A DNA stretch of 64,000 nt from positions 1,612,001-1,676,000 of the forward strand of contig CBDEGP010000002.1 of NCBI GenBank assembly GCA_965237875.1. The letters are read 5' to 3'. Numbering within the stretch: position 1 is the first letter of the stretch; each line of letters begins with the position of its first letter. This document shows positions 24,557 through 32,480 of the stretch, piece after piece. A program made the position numbers and the translations under genes. The stretch is from DAOUJI01 sp965237875 (GTDB lineage: Bacteria; Chloroflexota; Dehalococcoidia; Lucifugimonadales; JAGWBF01). Under the pieces are notes generated by a model. The model did not search any database and was not told the DNA's origin. It worked only from the letters and a program-made list of their open reading frames with translations.

Positions 24557-25114
24557 ATGGCATATGCAATACTGAAAACCGGCGGGAAACAATACAGGGT
24601 CCGTCCTGGCGACGTTATCGACGTGGACAAGCTTCCGGTGGACCCGGGGTCGTCGATTGAGTTTGGGGACGTCCTGGCGGTGTCCAAGGAGGACGGGATC
24701 GTCCTGGGCGCGCCTGTGGTGGCCAACGCTACCGTGCTGGCAAACGTGCGAGACCAGATCAGGGACGACAAGATCATCGTCTTCAAGTACAAGCGCAAGG
24801 TGCGCTACAGGGTCAAGCGGGGCCACAGGCAACCGTACACCAGGGTGGCAATCACGGCCATCATGCTGGACGGTGAGGATGTGGACTCGCATGGACCTGC
24901 CGATGCAGTCGTACCGGCGGACGTGGAGATCGAGCAGCCGGTTGACGAGGTCGCCGCCGAGGAGCCTGTCGACGAGACCGAGGAGCCGGATGCGGAACCC
25001 ATGGACGACGAGGCCTCCGACGAGGAAACGCCTGAGGACCAAGAGGTAGAAGAAGTCACAGGGGAAGCCTCCGAAGAGGCTGCCGGCGAAGAGGAGAGCG
25101 GCAATGGCTCATAA
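24557..25114 (+). CDS. rplU: 50S ribosomal protein L21 with long acidic tail
   Basis: Large-subunit protein binding 23S rRNA near L20. Residues 1-104 are a full L21 (MAYAILKTGGKQYRV at the start; KRKVRYRVKRGHRQPYT near 80-95). Residues 105-185 are an extension very rich in Glu and Asp with repeated EEP/DE units and no aromatic residues, which looks disordered. Normal L21 is about 100-105 residues. ATG 24557 has GGAG 5 bases upstream. The last 11 bases overlap rpmA, so the tail also places the rpmA start under coupling. Confidence 0.96.
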   Translation: MAYAILKTGGKQYRVRPGDVIDVDKLPVDPGSSIEFGDVLAVSKEDGIVLGAPVVANATVLANVRDQIRDDKIIVFKYKRKVRYRVKRGHRQPYTRVAITAIMLDGEDVDSHGPADAVVPADVEIEQPVDEVAAEEPVDETEEPDAEPMDDEASDEETPEDQEVEEVTGEASEEAAGEEESGNGS

Positions 25115-25361
25115 GAAGGCCGGAGGAAGCTCGAGAAACGGCCGTGACAGCAAACCCAAGATGCTGGGTGTAAAACGCTACGACGGACAACAGGTCAGAG
25201 GCGGCTCCATAATCGTTCGCCAGCGGGGCACACGCATCAGGCCCGGTCGCAACGTCGGGCTTGGACGAGATTTTACACTGTATTCTCTCATCGACGGCAG
25301 GGTGAAGTTCGAATGGGACACCAAGGACCGTAAGCGGGCCAGCGTGTATCCCACCGGCTAG
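25104..25361 (+). CDS. rpmA: 50S ribosomal protein L27
   Basis: Ribosomal protein near the peptidyl-transferase centre. 85 residues: MAHKKAGGSSRNGRDSKPKMLGVKRYDGQ is diagnostic, with RQRGT and VGLGRDFTLYSL following. It begins directly with the mature AHKK sequence, so it lacks the cleavable N-terminal extension seen in Firmicutes. It overlaps rplU by 11 bases; rpmE follows 19 bases later. Confidence 0.98.
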   Translation: MAHKKAGGSSRNGRDSKPKMLGVKRYDGQQVRGGSIIVRQRGTRIRPGRNVGLGRDFTLYSLIDGRVKFEWDTKDRKRASVYPTG

Positions 25362-25380
25362 ACGCCCCCGGAGAAGCGAC

Positions 25381-25581
25381 ATGAAAAAGGAAATCCATCC
25401 CAATTTCCAAGCCGCAACAGTCACGTGCTCATGCGGCAACGTGTTTCAAACGGCGGCCACAAAGGGAAGCCTCAGAGTTGAGATTTGCAGCCGCTGCCAC
25501 CCCTTTTACACGGGGCAGCAGCGCGTCGTGGACACCGAAGGCCGCATCGAAAGGCTGAAGCGCCGCTTCAAGATGGAGTAA
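25381..25581 (+). CDS. rpmE: 50S ribosomal protein L31 (zinc-binding type)
   Basis: 66 residues. The zinc ligands are present: CSCGN (C-x-C) and CSRCHPFYTG (C-x-x-C), so this is the C+ form and can store zinc. The C-terminus IERLKRRFKME matches bacterial L31. The ribosome site is GGAGAAGCGAC before the ATG. Last of the ribosomal trio, followed 83 bases later by the DUF1385 gene. Confidence 0.97.
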   Translation: MKKEIHPNFQAATVTCSCGNVFQTAATKGSLRVEICSRCHPFYTGQQRVVDTEGRIERLKRRFKME

Positions 25582-25664
25582 GCCGCCCCGACCGTCCCCG
25601 CAGCGGGAGGAAGGGGTGAAGCTCCAGGGCGGACGCCGCCCCCTTTAACGTTCAGGAGCCCAAG

Positions 25665-26600
25665 TTGTCTCAGAAGCCATTCTTCTACGGCGGCCAAGCG
25701 GTGATCGAAGGCGTCATGATCCGGGGCCGCCAGCATTTCAGTCTTGCCGTACGGCGCACCGACGGGCAGATCGAGACCCTGTCCGAACCTCTGGGCCAGA
25801 TATACACCGGCAAACTTCGCCAGTTTCCCCTCATCCGGGGCATCCTGGTCCTCATCGAAACCCTGAGCCTGGGAATCAAGGCTCTCAACAAGTCGGCCAG
25901 CATCGCCGTGGAGGACCAGACCCAGGGCCGGGAAGAGGTGTCGAAATGGATGATGGCCGTGGTAATCGCCTTCTCCTTGGCCCTCGGAATCGGGTTCTTC
26001 TTCCTGACCCCTCTTTTCGCGACCCGCCCACTGGAGGACGTCATATCGTCGGACCCTCTGGTCAATCTCATCGAAGGCGTGATTCGCCTGGCTCTTCTGG
26101 TGGGATACATTGGGCTGATAGGGCTGATGCCCGACATACGCCGGGTCTTTGCATACCACGGCGCCGAGCACATGGCCGTCCACACCCATGAGGCGGGGCT
26201 TCCCCTGGACGTGGAGCACGTGCGCCGTTTCCCCACCGCCCATCCCAGGTGCGGAACTGCATTCCTACTCACTGTTGCAGTGGTGGCCGTGATTGTGTTT
26301 GCCTTTCTCGGCAGAGACCCTCTCTGGTGGTTGATTGCGTCGAGGGTGCTGTTCATCCCCGTGATAGCCGCCCTGAGCTACGAGGTCATTCGATTCAGCG
26401 GCGCCCATCGCCACAACCCGCTTACTCAGCTGATCACGATCCCGGGATTGACCCTGCAGAAGCTCACGACGCGCCAGCCTGACGACAGCCAGATAGAGGT
26501 GGCCATCATGGCGATGGACACGGCCTTGGCCGCCGATGAGGGCCGTACGGCGCCCGCAGCGCAGGCGTACGGCGCCGGCGGGGGAGAGGCTCCCGCCTAG
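25665..26600 (+). CDS. DUF1385 membrane protein (YqhQ-like)
   Basis: 311 residues. The start, FFYGGQAVIEGVMIRGRQHFSLAVRR, and the central YHGAEHMAVHTHEAGLPLDVEHVRRFPTAHPRCGTAFLL (about 160-205) are DUF1385 signatures, with His and Cys residues that could bind a metal. Three to four membrane helices. TTG start behind CAGGAGCCC. In many genomes this gene sits between rpmE and prfA/prmC; here an IS30 copy follows instead. The function is not established. The Ala/Gly/Pro-rich tail is probably disordered. Confidence 0.9.
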   Translation: MSQKPFFYGGQAVIEGVMIRGRQHFSLAVRRTDGQIETLSEPLGQIYTGKLRQFPLIRGILVLIETLSLGIKALNKSASIAVEDQTQGREEVSKWMMAVVIAFSLALGIGFFFLTPLFATRPLEDVISSDPLVNLIEGVIRLALLVGYIGLIGLMPDIRRVFAYHGAEHMAVHTHEAGLPLDVEHVRRFPTAHPRCGTAFLLTVAVVAVIVFAFLGRDPLWWLIASRVLFIPVIAALSYEVIRFSGAHRHNPLTQLITIPGLTLQKLTTRQPDDSQIEVAIMAMDTALAADEGRTAPAAQAYGAGGGEAPA

Positions 26601-26650
26601 GCGCCCAACCCAAAGGGCGCAAGGTCAGCCCTTTTGAGACCTCTGCGTAA

Positions 26651-26686
26651 CCCCCTCTCTCTTTGGGAGAGGGCTGGGGTGAGGGC
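26651..26686 (+). repeat. Dispersed hairpin repeat, possible terminator
   Basis: CCCTCTC-TCTTT-GGGAGAGGG hairpin followed by CTGGGGTGAGGGC, a short intergenic repeat type common in bacterial genomes. It lies 51 bases after the DUF1385 stop and may end that operon. Confidence 0.5.
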
Positions 26687-26733
26687 GTTCCCCGGCTTCG
26701 GGCAAGGCCCTGGATTCCCTAAACTCACAAACG

Positions 26734-27735
26734 AAGTGCAACACCTTGTTAAGGTGTTGTCATGGGAATTCGATACAAGCATGTCACCATTGAAGAACGG
26801 TGTGAAATGGCCCGTCTACACTCCGCGGGACACTCGGTCCGCCAAATCGCGGCAAGTCTGGATCGCTCGCCATCGACTGTGGCTAGGGAGCTGAAGCGCA
26901 ATGGTTCACGGACTAAAGGCTACGAGCCTGTCTATGCCCACCAACAGGCCCGTGCCCGTCGGTGGAGCGGCTCACGGCTGGAGCGGGATGCGGACCTGCG
27001 AGATGGGGTCCTCTCACGCCTCCAACAGGGCTGGTCGCCGGAGCAGGTTGCCGGGCGCATGGCCCTGGAGTCAGGCAAGAAGGTCATCTCCCACGAGACC
27101 ATCTACCGGTTCATCTACGCCCAGTTGGCCCGGACGAAAGACTACTCCTGGCGCCACTATCTGCCACGCGGCAAGTCTAAACGAGGATGGCGGGGGCGCA
27201 AAGGCGGCAGCCCGGCTTCCTTCATCCCTCTCCGCCGCCCCCTGGCCGAACGTCCCCAAGACGCCGCTGACCGCCGGACCCCCGGCCACTGGGAGGCCGA
27301 CCTGATGCTGTTCAGGACCTACGGCCAGGCCGTGCTCACCCTGCACGAGCGCCACTCTCGCCTCCTCATAGCGTTCCGGCCCCCGGGGAAGGCGGCCAGC
27401 CCCATCGCCAGCCTCATGACCCAGGTTCTGGGCGCTTTCCCGCCCCAGTGGCGGCGGACGATGACCTTTGACAACGGGACTGAGTTCGCCCGCCATCACC
27501 GGCTCCATGACCTCGGCGTTGATACTTTCTTCTGCGACACCCACTCGCCCTGGCAGAAGGGCGGCGTCGAAAACGCCATCGGGCGCATGCGCAGAACTCT
27601 GCCTCGGAAGACGGACCTGGCGGAATTGTCCGAAGGCAGGTTTGTGCAGTTGGTGCAGACCTACAACAACACTCCGCGCAAATGCCTGGGATACCGCACC
27701 CCGGCCGAAATCTTTTCAGACCAGGTGTTGCACTT
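26734..27735 (+). mobile_element. IS30-family insertion sequence
   Basis: Bounded by 13-bp perfect inverted repeats, AAGTGCAACACCT at 26734-26746 and its complement at 27723-27735, giving about 1.0 kb, the usual IS30 size. One intact transposase gene lies inside. Inside the left end, CAACACCTT-GTT-AAGGTGTTG forms a 9-bp hairpin just before the transposase ATG. I see no convincing 2-3 bp target duplication (ACG on the left, GAA on the right). Confidence 0.85.
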
Positions 27736-27772
27736 GAAATGTGAATCCACCTTCCGGCCTCCGCCGGAATGA
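26762..27772 (+). CDS. IS30-family transposase
   Basis: 336 residues. An N-terminal helix-turn-helix (VTIEERCEMARLHSAGHSVRQIAASLDRSPSTVARELKRN) binds the ends; the DDE catalytic core shows GHWEADLM (first Asp near 180), TMTFDNGTEF (second Asp near 237) and KGGVENAIGRMRR (Glu near 273). The frame looks intact, so the element may still be active. Its stop codon lies 37 bases beyond the right inverted repeat, within flanking repeat DNA: the last residues, ESTFRPPPE, are encoded outside or at the very edge of the IS. The AAGG ribosome site is buried in the left-end hairpin. Confidence 0.95.
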   Translation: MGIRYKHVTIEERCEMARLHSAGHSVRQIAASLDRSPSTVARELKRNGSRTKGYEPVYAHQQARARRWSGSRLERDADLRDGVLSRLQQGWSPEQVAGRMALESGKKVISHETIYRFIYAQLARTKDYSWRHYLPRGKSKRGWRGRKGGSPASFIPLRRPLAERPQDAADRRTPGHWEADLMLFRTYGQAVLTLHERHSRLLIAFRPPGKAASPIASLMTQVLGAFPPQWRRTMTFDNGTEFARHHRLHDLGVDTFFCDTHSPWQKGGVENAIGRMRRTLPRKTDLAELSEGRFVQLVQTYNNTPRKCLGYRTPAEIFSDQVLHLKCESTFRPPPE

Positions 27773-27775
27773 CGG
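27752..27775 (+). repeat. CCGGCCTCCGCCGG palindromic repeat, copy 1
   Basis: TTCCGGCCTCCGCCGGAA-TGACGG. Same unit at 52858-52882 and, with two changes, at 58084-58107. Here it abuts the IS30 and supplies the transposase stop codon. Confidence 0.7.
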
Positions 27776-27789
27776 AGGTTATACAAAGG

Positions 27790-28272
27790 TCAGTTCTTCT
27801 GGGCCAGATACTCCTGCACCATCTCCAACGCTGCGTCAGCCGTCCGGTCCCGGTTCCCGTTGCGGTCGCCGTTCCAACGAAGCTCTCTGGAAGCCTCGTA
27901 TCCGTCCGCTGCGGAAAGCCCAACATAGAACAGCCCCACCGGGTAGCCTGGCCGGCCCGGTCCCGGTCCTGCCACTCCCGTGGTCGAGACCCCAACGTCG
28001 GCTTCCATGAGTCTCCATGCTCTCTCAGCCATCGCCACGGCGGTTTTGGGACTGACCGATCCCTCGGCGTCCATAAGCTCCCGGGACACTCCCAGCACGT
28101 TGGTCTTGGAGCCGCCGGTGTAGGCGATTACTCCGCCGATGAAATACCTGGAACTGCCGGGCACGCTGATTATCTTGGAGCCCACCAGCCCGCCGGTGCA
28201 CGCCTCGGCCACGGCAATCTTGAGTCCCTTTTCCGCCAGCTGCTGTCCCACTTCTTCCTGAAGCGACGCCAT
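27790..28272 (-). CDS. CinA C-terminal family nicotinamide-nucleotide amidase (PncC-like)
   Basis: Deamidates NMN to nicotinate mononucleotide in pyridine-nucleotide recycling. 160 residues, the single-domain PncC/YgaD form without the CinA N-terminal domain. Signatures: KIAVAEACTGGLVGSKIISVPGSSRYFIGGVIAY (about 17-52, with the catalytic Ser/Thr-Gly-Gly region) and GVSTTGVAGPGP (about 94-105). ATG start. It lies 43 bases from a MetF-like gene on the same strand. Confidence 0.9.
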   Translation of the reverse strand: MASLQEEVGQQLAEKGLKIAVAEACTGGLVGSKIISVPGSSRYFIGGVIAYTGGSKTNVLGVSRELMDAEGSVSPKTAVAMAERAWRLMEADVGVSTTGVAGPGPGRPGYPVGLFYVGLSAADGYEASRELRWNGDRNGNRDRTADAALEMVQEYLAQKN

Positions 28273-28315
28273 AGTTGCACCTCTCTAGCAAACGACAGTC
28301 GTTGAAAATCCCCGT

Positions 28316-29179
28316 TTACGCGTAAAACCCGTCAATCACCCGTTGGGCCGCCGGGTAGTCCCTGGCGCCGCCTTTCAGTATGGGCGGCACAAGATAAATT
28401 CGGCTGACCCCGTTCTCCGTGAAGGTCCGGAGCAGTTCCAGGGCCATCTCCGAGCCGTCTCTGCCCCTCTCCAACTCGTCCCGCACACTCTCCGGCACGC
28501 CTGAAAAAACCACCCCGCCCGGCGCCATGACCTGAAGCCCGAAAAACACGGGAACTTCTACGTCACGCCCGGCGGCCTGTCGATAGGCGGTGTAGAAGAA
28601 GTCTATCTCAGCCATGCCGAACACGGGCTGGGTAATGAAGAACTGGGCGCCTGCTTGGACTTTGCGGTGGGCCAGGGCGGCTTCTTCTCGAACGCCCCGC
28701 CCCAGGTCTATGGATGCCCCGACGCATAGGTCCGTAGGCGACCTGATCTGTGACCCTCTGAAGTCCACTCCCTGATTGAGTCCGGCCGCACCGCGTATCA
28801 ACTCCGTGGGCAGGTAGTCGTCCACTGGTCTGACCCGCTCCAGGTCGCGCCCGGTGAAGTCGTCGCCCTTCACCACCACCACGTTTTCCAGCCCCAGCAT
28901 CTGGGCGCCCAGCAGGTGGGTCTGCAACGCCAATCTGTTCATGTCACGGGTGGCCAGGTTGAAGACGGTCTCCTTACCTGTGTGAGCCTTTATAGCGGAC
29001 GCCAGCATGGCCGAGTCCACCCGCACGGCCTTCCCGGGATTATAGGCCACGCACAGGAAGTCGGCGCTCAACTCCCCCGCCTTCCGAACCACGTTCCAGT
29101 CGGCAAACCTCGGCGGCGAGAAGTCGCAGATGAACACTGGCCGGTCGCCCCGGCTGGCTGCGAGATCGGTGACTTTCAT
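28316..29179 (-). CDS. Methylenetetrahydrofolate reductase family protein
   Basis: FAD TIM-barrel enzyme of the MetF family. 287 residues, about the usual length. Seen: FICDFSPPR near the start, the VVVKGDD strand in place of the usual LRGD, a G-A-S segment and AGAQFFITQPVFGMAEIDFFY (about 180-200), which is the substrate-binding strand with the conserved Gln. The N-terminal Glu of E. coli MetF (PP-x-E) appears replaced (FSPPRFADW), so a different folate or C1 role is possible. Divergent from mqnD. Confidence 0.82.
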   Translation of the reverse strand: MKVTDLAASRGDRPVFICDFSPPRFADWNVVRKAGELSADFLCVAYNPGKAVRVDSAMLASAIKAHTGKETVFNLATRDMNRLALQTHLLGAQMLGLENVVVVKGDDFTGRDLERVRPVDDYLPTELIRGAAGLNQGVDFRGSQIRSPTDLCVGASIDLGRGVREEAALAHRKVQAGAQFFITQPVFGMAEIDFFYTAYRQAAGRDVEVPVFFGLQVMAPGGVVFSGVPESVRDELERGRDGSEMALELLRTFTENGVSRIYLVPPILKGGARDYPAAQRVIDGFYA

Positions 29180-29263
29180 GAGCTAACGTGGAAGCGGTGT
29201 CCGGCTCGGCTATGTGGATTAGGAATCTTAGCATGGCCTCAGCCACGCTGTCAGCCACGCTCC

Positions 29264-29292
29264 TTTACTCCCACTGCCTCATGCCATATACT
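29264..29292 (+). promoter_or_regulatory. mqnD: Promoter for mqnD
   Basis: TTTACT (29264-29269), 17-base spacer, TATACT (29287-29292). It predicts a start near 29299. Just upstream CAGCCACGCT is repeated twice in direct orientation (29240-29261). Confidence 0.55.
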
Positions 29293-29317
29293 TGAGCGGC
29301 CCCGTTCGAGACAAAAC

Positions 29318-30169
29318 ATGGAGACACTGCGCATAGGACACAGCCCCGACGCCGACGACGCTTTCATGTTTTACGCCTTCGCCGAAGGCAAGGTGACCGT
29401 TGACGGGTTCCAAGTCCGGCAGGTCCTGGAAGACATCGAGTCCCTCAACAAGCGGGCGTTCCAAGGGGAACTGGAGGTGACGGCCATCTCCGCAGCCTCA
29501 TACCCGATGGTCGCCGACCATTACCGCATCATGGTGTGCGGTTCATCCATAGGACGAAACTACGGCCCCGTGCTCCTGGGCAATGGGGCCGACGGCCCTC
29601 GGAGCGCCGCCGACCTGGAGGGCAAGAGGATCGGAATACCGGGTCCCTACACCACCGCCTATCTTCTTCTGCGAATATACCTTGAACGTCCCTTCCAACC
29701 TGTGTTCCTCAACTTCGACGGCGTGGGGGACGCTGTCAAGTCGGGCGACGTGGACGCCGGACTCATCATCCACGAGGGGCAGATCACCTGGCGGTCCCAG
29801 GGGTTCACCAACCTGATGGACTTGGGCGTCGAATGGGGCAGAGACACGGGACTTCCCATCCCCCTGGGCATCGACGTAGTCCACAGGCGGCTGGGAGAGG
29901 ATGCCAGCCTGCGGGTGACTGAGGCTTTTGGCGCCTCCATCAGGTACGCACTGGACCACGAGGACGACGCTGTGGACTACTCCCTGCCCTTCGGAAGGGG
30001 CATCGACAGGGAGACCTGCCGCCGCTTCGTCAAGATGTACGTGAATGGGGACACGGTCAATATGGGACAAGAGGGCGTGAAAGCCCTCGAGACGATGTAC
30101 TCCAAGGCTCAGGAGCGCGGGATCATCCCGGAGGTCCCTGCCCTGGACATCCTCGGCGCCATAGCGTGA
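29318..30169 (+). CDS. mqnD: 1,4-dihydroxy-6-naphthoate synthase MqnD
   Basis: Converts cyclic dehypoxanthinyl futalosine to 1,4-dihydroxy-6-naphthoate, late in the futalosine route to menaquinone. 283 residues from ATG 29318. The periplasmic-binding-protein-like fold is recognised by LRIGHSPDADDAFMFYAF at the N-terminus, EVTAISAASYPMVADHY (about 55), the RIGIPGPYTTAYLLLRIY segment (about 108-126) and GLIIHEGQITW (about 150). The other mqn genes sit at 33-36 kb on the opposite strand. A Gfo/Idh gene follows after 15 bases. Confidence 0.95.
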   Translation: METLRIGHSPDADDAFMFYAFAEGKVTVDGFQVRQVLEDIESLNKRAFQGELEVTAISAASYPMVADHYRIMVCGSSIGRNYGPVLLGNGADGPRSAADLEGKRIGIPGPYTTAYLLLRIYLERPFQPVFLNFDGVGDAVKSGDVDAGLIIHEGQITWRSQGFTNLMDLGVEWGRDTGLPIPLGIDVVHRRLGEDASLRVTEAFGASIRYALDHEDDAVDYSLPFGRGIDRETCRRFVKMYVNGDTVNMGQEGVKALETMYSKAQERGIIPEVPALDILGAIA

Positions 30170-30184
30170 AAAGGGGGACGTAAG

Positions 30185-31270
30185 ATGGACAAGGTTCGTG
30201 TGGCAATCGTGGGCTGTGGGCGCATATCCAACATGAATGTGCCCGGGTATCTGCAGCACCCCAATGCCGAGGTCTATGTTCTTTGTGACCCACTGACCGA
30301 CCGGGCCTCGGACCAGGCTCGCAAATGGGGCATCGAGCCAAGAATTTACCCCAGCTTCGAACAGGTGCTCAACGACCCCAACATAGACGCCATCGAACTC
30401 CTTACACCTATATATCTGCACGCCGACCAGGTGATAGCGGCCCTGGAAGCGGGCAAGCACGTCTCCTGCCAGAAGCCCATGTGCAACACTGTGGCCGAGG
30501 CCGACCGGATCATCGCCGCCGCGGAAAAGGCGAACACCCGCTACCGCGTTACGGAGAACTTCTTCTTCTACCCTCCCATAGAAAAGGCCAAGGAGCTTAT
30601 CGACCAAGGCGCCATCGGAGAGCCTTCACTGGTGCGAATACACACCACCAGGGGCGGCTCTGTCGTAAATTCTCAACTGCCCCCCGACAACCATCCCCTG
30701 GCCTGGAAGAGGGACCCGTCCCTGGCGGCGGGCGGCATGCTCTTCGACGACGGAGTCCACAAACTCGCCACAGCCATCAAGTGGATCGGAGAGATAGAAA
30801 CGGTGCAGGGCATTATCCGCAAGCCGCCGGACGGGGAGGCCGGCCGGGACTGGCACATGGAAGCGCCCATAGCCGCCATTTGGAAGTACAAGGACCGCGA
30901 GTGTCTGGGCATCATGGACGAGAGCTTCGGCTCCGAGATGGCCATACGCAGCACGTTCGGACGCTCGGACAACTATTTCGAGATTCACGGCTCCAAGGGG
31001 GCCATACACGTAACCCGGTGCACGGGAGAAATCATGGACTTGCCTCCGGTGCTTCTGGTCACGGGCGTCGAGACCATCCCCTACGACGTGCCCCACATTT
31101 GGTCCGAGGGTTTCAACCGGTCCGCCAAGCACTTCATCGACTCTATCCTGGAGGACAAGCAGCCGGACCTGGAAGCCCGCTTTGCCAAGAAGACGGTGCA
31201 GACGGCCCTTGCCATCTACCGCGCCGCCGAAACGGGACAGGCCGTGGACGTGGACTCCTACGTGGACTAG
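30185..31270 (+). CDS. Gfo/Idh/MocA family oxidoreductase
   Basis: NAD(P)-dependent dehydrogenase. VRVAIVGCGRISNMNVPGYLQHP is the Rossmann start (GxGxxxxxH-like), KHVSCQKPMCNT (about 95-106) carries the catalytic Lys in a QKP variant of EKP, and GGMLFDDGVHKLATAIKWIG (about 183-202) holds the Asp and His. 361 residues. It shares no close similarity in these motifs with the copy at 10.5 kb. Co-transcribed with mqnD by spacing, but a role in menaquinone synthesis is not implied by family. Confidence 0.88.
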   Translation: MDKVRVAIVGCGRISNMNVPGYLQHPNAEVYVLCDPLTDRASDQARKWGIEPRIYPSFEQVLNDPNIDAIELLTPIYLHADQVIAALEAGKHVSCQKPMCNTVAEADRIIAAAEKANTRYRVTENFFFYPPIEKAKELIDQGAIGEPSLVRIHTTRGGSVVNSQLPPDNHPLAWKRDPSLAAGGMLFDDGVHKLATAIKWIGEIETVQGIIRKPPDGEAGRDWHMEAPIAAIWKYKDRECLGIMDESFGSEMAIRSTFGRSDNYFEIHGSKGAIHVTRCTGEIMDLPPVLLVTGVETIPYDVPHIWSEGFNRSAKHFIDSILEDKQPDLEARFAKKTVQTALAIYRAAETGQAVDVDSYVD

Positions 31271-31453
31271 GGGGCGGCGAGTCTAAACAGTCACCCCTAA
31301 GAAAGCCAGACGTGGGAGTTAGGAGTTAGGCACGTCGACCGAACTGTCAATCCGATGAGAATAGTCACAATCTGGCAGTATCCGCTTTACCCTCTTTACA
31401 CCTCTCCATTCGGTCAGATAATAGTAAGCATCCGATAATCGAAGGAGGGAGAC

Positions 31454-32083
31454 ATGAGAGCACTACTGGGTATCCGGTTACTCGCAAGTGTGGCTGCCGT
31501 GATGGTGTTGGTAGTCGTCTTGACCTCTACAATCTTCGCTCATGGAGACGCAGAGACGCCAGAGACGACTACTGTTGTAGGAACGGACCTCCGGCCAGTC
31601 AACTCTGACGACCTTGAGTACATGTAGTCGTTTCTGTCGGAAGAGGAATACCAGGCGTTCTTGACTCAGCTGTTTCCAGAGGGTGTTCCAGACAACCTCG
31701 ACAGCATAGCGTACGCTATAGGACCAAACCCTTGGGGATGTCAGGCCAGGACTCACAATCCGCACAAGTCCACGACTAACCCCGCGAACATCAAAGTGGT
31801 GGCATAGACCTACTGTCCTGGCGGTCGTGCGATGAAGCAGATGGGTGTCATCACAAAGCTGTGGCGGAGGTACCTCTGCCTCTGGGACGTTTGCTTGGAC
31901 GAAGACCCTTGGGGGAACACAGGTTCGGACGTTGACAACGACGTGTCGAGAGTCAAGGCTGAGTCCATTGGCCCGTGCGAGAACGGGAAGTACGTCGGGT
32001 ACAGTTTCCACTTCATGGTGGACTACGAGAACACCCGTTGGACAGCCGCTACCTCAAAGCGTGCGGACGTGAACAACTGTTGA
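31454..32083 (+). pseudogene. Secreted cysteine-containing protein interrupted by two TAG codons
   Basis: From ATG 31454, with AAGGAGGGAGA just upstream, one frame runs 210 codons to TGA 32081-32083, broken only by TAG at codon 58 (31625-31627) and codon 118 (31805-31807). Before the first TAG is a classic signal peptide (MRALLGIRLLASVAAVMVLVVVLTSTIFAHG). After the second come TYCPGGRAMKQM, LWRRYLCLWDVCLDED and GPCENGKYVGYSFHFMVDYENTRW ending in NNC, the pattern of small secreted disulfide proteins. Frame preservation and coherent composition suggest recent inactivation. TAG is an ordinary stop for many genes in this window, so read-through is less likely. Base composition is lower in GC than the neighbours. 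Confidence 0.7.
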
Positions 32084-32108
32084 ACCGCATAGACTGCTAG
32101 CCCAACCC

Positions 32109-32142
32109 AATCCCCCACTGGACTTGCTTCTGGTGGGGGATT
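32109..32142 (+). terminator. Hairpin after the interrupted secreted protein gene
   Basis: A 10-bp stem, AATCCCCCAC with GTGGGGGATT, around a 14-base loop, 26 bases after the TGA. T tract is minimal. A TTG-initiated frame at 32124 would start in the loop, which argues for the ATG at 32154 for the next gene. Confidence 0.5.
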
Positions 32143-32153
32143 ACAGTGTCACC

Positions 32154-32480
32154 ATGATCATGCCTGACGAAACCAAAGTCCGAATCAGCCGGGAAATCCT
32201 GTCCAACGGAACCGGCTACAAAATGGTGATTGCTGGACGAAGTTGGAGAGGAAACGTCGAGACGACCAAGTACCACATGGGCAGACCTGTACGAGCGTTG
32301 TACATCCCTACGTCAGAGGAATGGGAGCCTCCAGCCTACCTTCTAGACAAGTGGTGGCGGCTAGTGAACGAAAAGGGAAACCCTGTCGGCCTCAAAGCTC
32401 GTATCCCTCCACCAGAACGTAGAGCAGGACTCAGCAACTTACCTCTAACTGGCGGGTCTCGGTACGAGACTCCTGCATAG
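32154..32480 (+). CDS. Hypothetical protein in low-GC island
   Basis: 108 residues from ATG 32154 (a longer reading from TTG 32124 is possible). No family recognised. It reads MIMPDETKVRISREILSNG, then RALYIPTSEEWEPPAYLLDKWWRLVNEKG and a Pro/Arg-rich end. No signal peptide. There is no good ribosome site. Its TAG stop is followed directly by an in-frame ATG that opens the NYN fragment. It may be a remnant. Confidence 0.4.
   Translation: MIMPDETKVRISREILSNGTGYKMVIAGRSWRGNVETTKYHMGRPVRALYIPTSEEWEPPAYLLDKWWRLVNEKGNPVGLKARIPPPERRAGLSNLPLTGGSRYETPA

Noticed and set aside
26731..27738. Target-site duplication of the IS30 element
   Set aside because: Flanks ACG and GAA differ; no 2-3 base direct repeat could be assigned with confidence.
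28916..29317. N-terminal extension of mqnD
   Set aside because: It overlaps the divergent MetF-like gene and includes the mqnD promoter; ATG 29318 matches the family start.
31454..32083. Genome-wide amber recoding
   Set aside because: Many genes in the window (for example hpt, rny, ymdB, PHP and recA) end sensibly at TAG, so TAG is a normal stop here.
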